Shown here in pieces: positions 63,867-64,000 of a stretch of 64,000 bases of DNA. Numbering within the stretch: the stretch's first letter is position 1; each line of letters opens with the position of its first letter. The notes below the pieces were generated by a model. The model was not told the origin of the DNA. It did not search any database and saw only the letters and a list, made by a program, of their open reading frames with translations. The translations under genes were made by a program, and so were the position numbers. The DNA is from Alteromonas sp. CI.11.F.A3 (GTDB lineage Bacteria > Pseudomonadota > Gammaproteobacteria > Enterobacterales > Alteromonadaceae): positions 3,968,001-4,032,000 of the forward strand of contig NZ_CP136708.1 of NCBI RefSeq assembly GCF_032925565.1, in the 5' to 3' direction.

Positions 63867-64000
63867 AATGGCGGCGGTAAAAACTGGGTTATCAAGAAAA
63901 CTGCTGACACGAGTGCTTTCTGTATACTTCATTCTTACGCTTATTGTTACCGTTGGACAGATTTTTACCGAGTATCTTAGTACCAAAGATCATGTCGAAG
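63867..64000 (+). CDS. Membrane protein start, probably a sensor or signalling protein (cut by window edge)
   Basis: The first 44 codons of a plus-strand gene divergent from phoB. ATG at 63867 with AGAGGA ten bases upstream; a nearer ATG at 63857 is in a frame that soon stops. The visible part (LSRKLLTRVLSVYFILTLI, then VTVGQIFTEYLSTKDHVE) is a short basic tail, one transmembrane helix (about 12-33) and the start of a periplasmic part, typical of sensor kinases or diguanylate cyclases. No domain can be named. Confidence 0.6.

Overview
The window looks like chromosomal DNA of a marine gammaproteobacterium of the Alteromonas type. The grounds are moderate GC content, Alteromonadales/Vibrio-style gene order (lptD-surA-pdxA-rsmA-apaG-apaH; recO-pdxJ-acpS next to rlmD-relA-mazG; xerD-dsbC-recJ), several TonB-dependent receptors, a TtpC-type TonB operon and a FecI/FecR-type regulatory set. 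I see no rRNA, tRNA, insertion sequence, prophage or CRISPR array. This rests on reading the sequence and recalling protein families; no database search was run.

Layout. 1-5127 (- strand): a sigma factor/anti-sigma pair (FecI/FecR type), a TonB-dependent receptor with an N-terminal signalling domain, and the start of a secreted M14-like carboxypeptidase, which together suggest a regulated uptake system. 5221-6260: rplM-rpsI with promoter, leader hairpin and terminator. 6383-8012: an orphan solute-binding-like protein and a TPR-like protein. 8045-19542 (- strand): housekeeping genes mazG, relA, rlmD, acpS, pdxJ, recO, recJ, dsbC, xerD and djlA. 19984-26592 (+ strand): the LPS-assembly/SurA/vitamin B6/RsmA/ApaGH operon. 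26647-28843: a chemoreceptor behind a sigma-28-like promoter. 28990-37847 (- strand): lysC, a DUF192 protein, a normal proteobacterial AcnB, a periplasmic ATP-dependent DNA ligase and a second, Bacteroidetes-like AcnB. 38263-47409: a PQQ-type sugar dehydrogenase, a membrane protein, fadD, a hybrid kinase overlapping an HD-GYP response regulator, and a PagL-type lipid A deacylase.

47535-63731 is the most interesting part. All genes lie on the - strand in the order phoB, phoR, pstS-like, prolyl-4-hydroxylase-like oxygenase, a 1357-residue outer-membrane lipoprotein made of three long repeats, a TonB-dependent receptor, then DUF3450, ttpC-like exbB, exbB, exbD, tonB and a TPR protein. I find three Pho-box-like 18-bp sites (11-bp direct-repeat period, AAAA linker), each followed by a 10-bp spacer and a -10-like hexamer. 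They stand in front of phoB, the lipoprotein gene and the DUF3450/ttpC operon. Together these point to a PhoB-controlled, TonB-energised outer-membrane system for taking up phosphate or a phosphorylated compound, with its own energising motor and a surface lipoprotein. The substrate and mechanism are inference.

The last 134 bases begin a divergent (+ strand) membrane protein that runs off the window.
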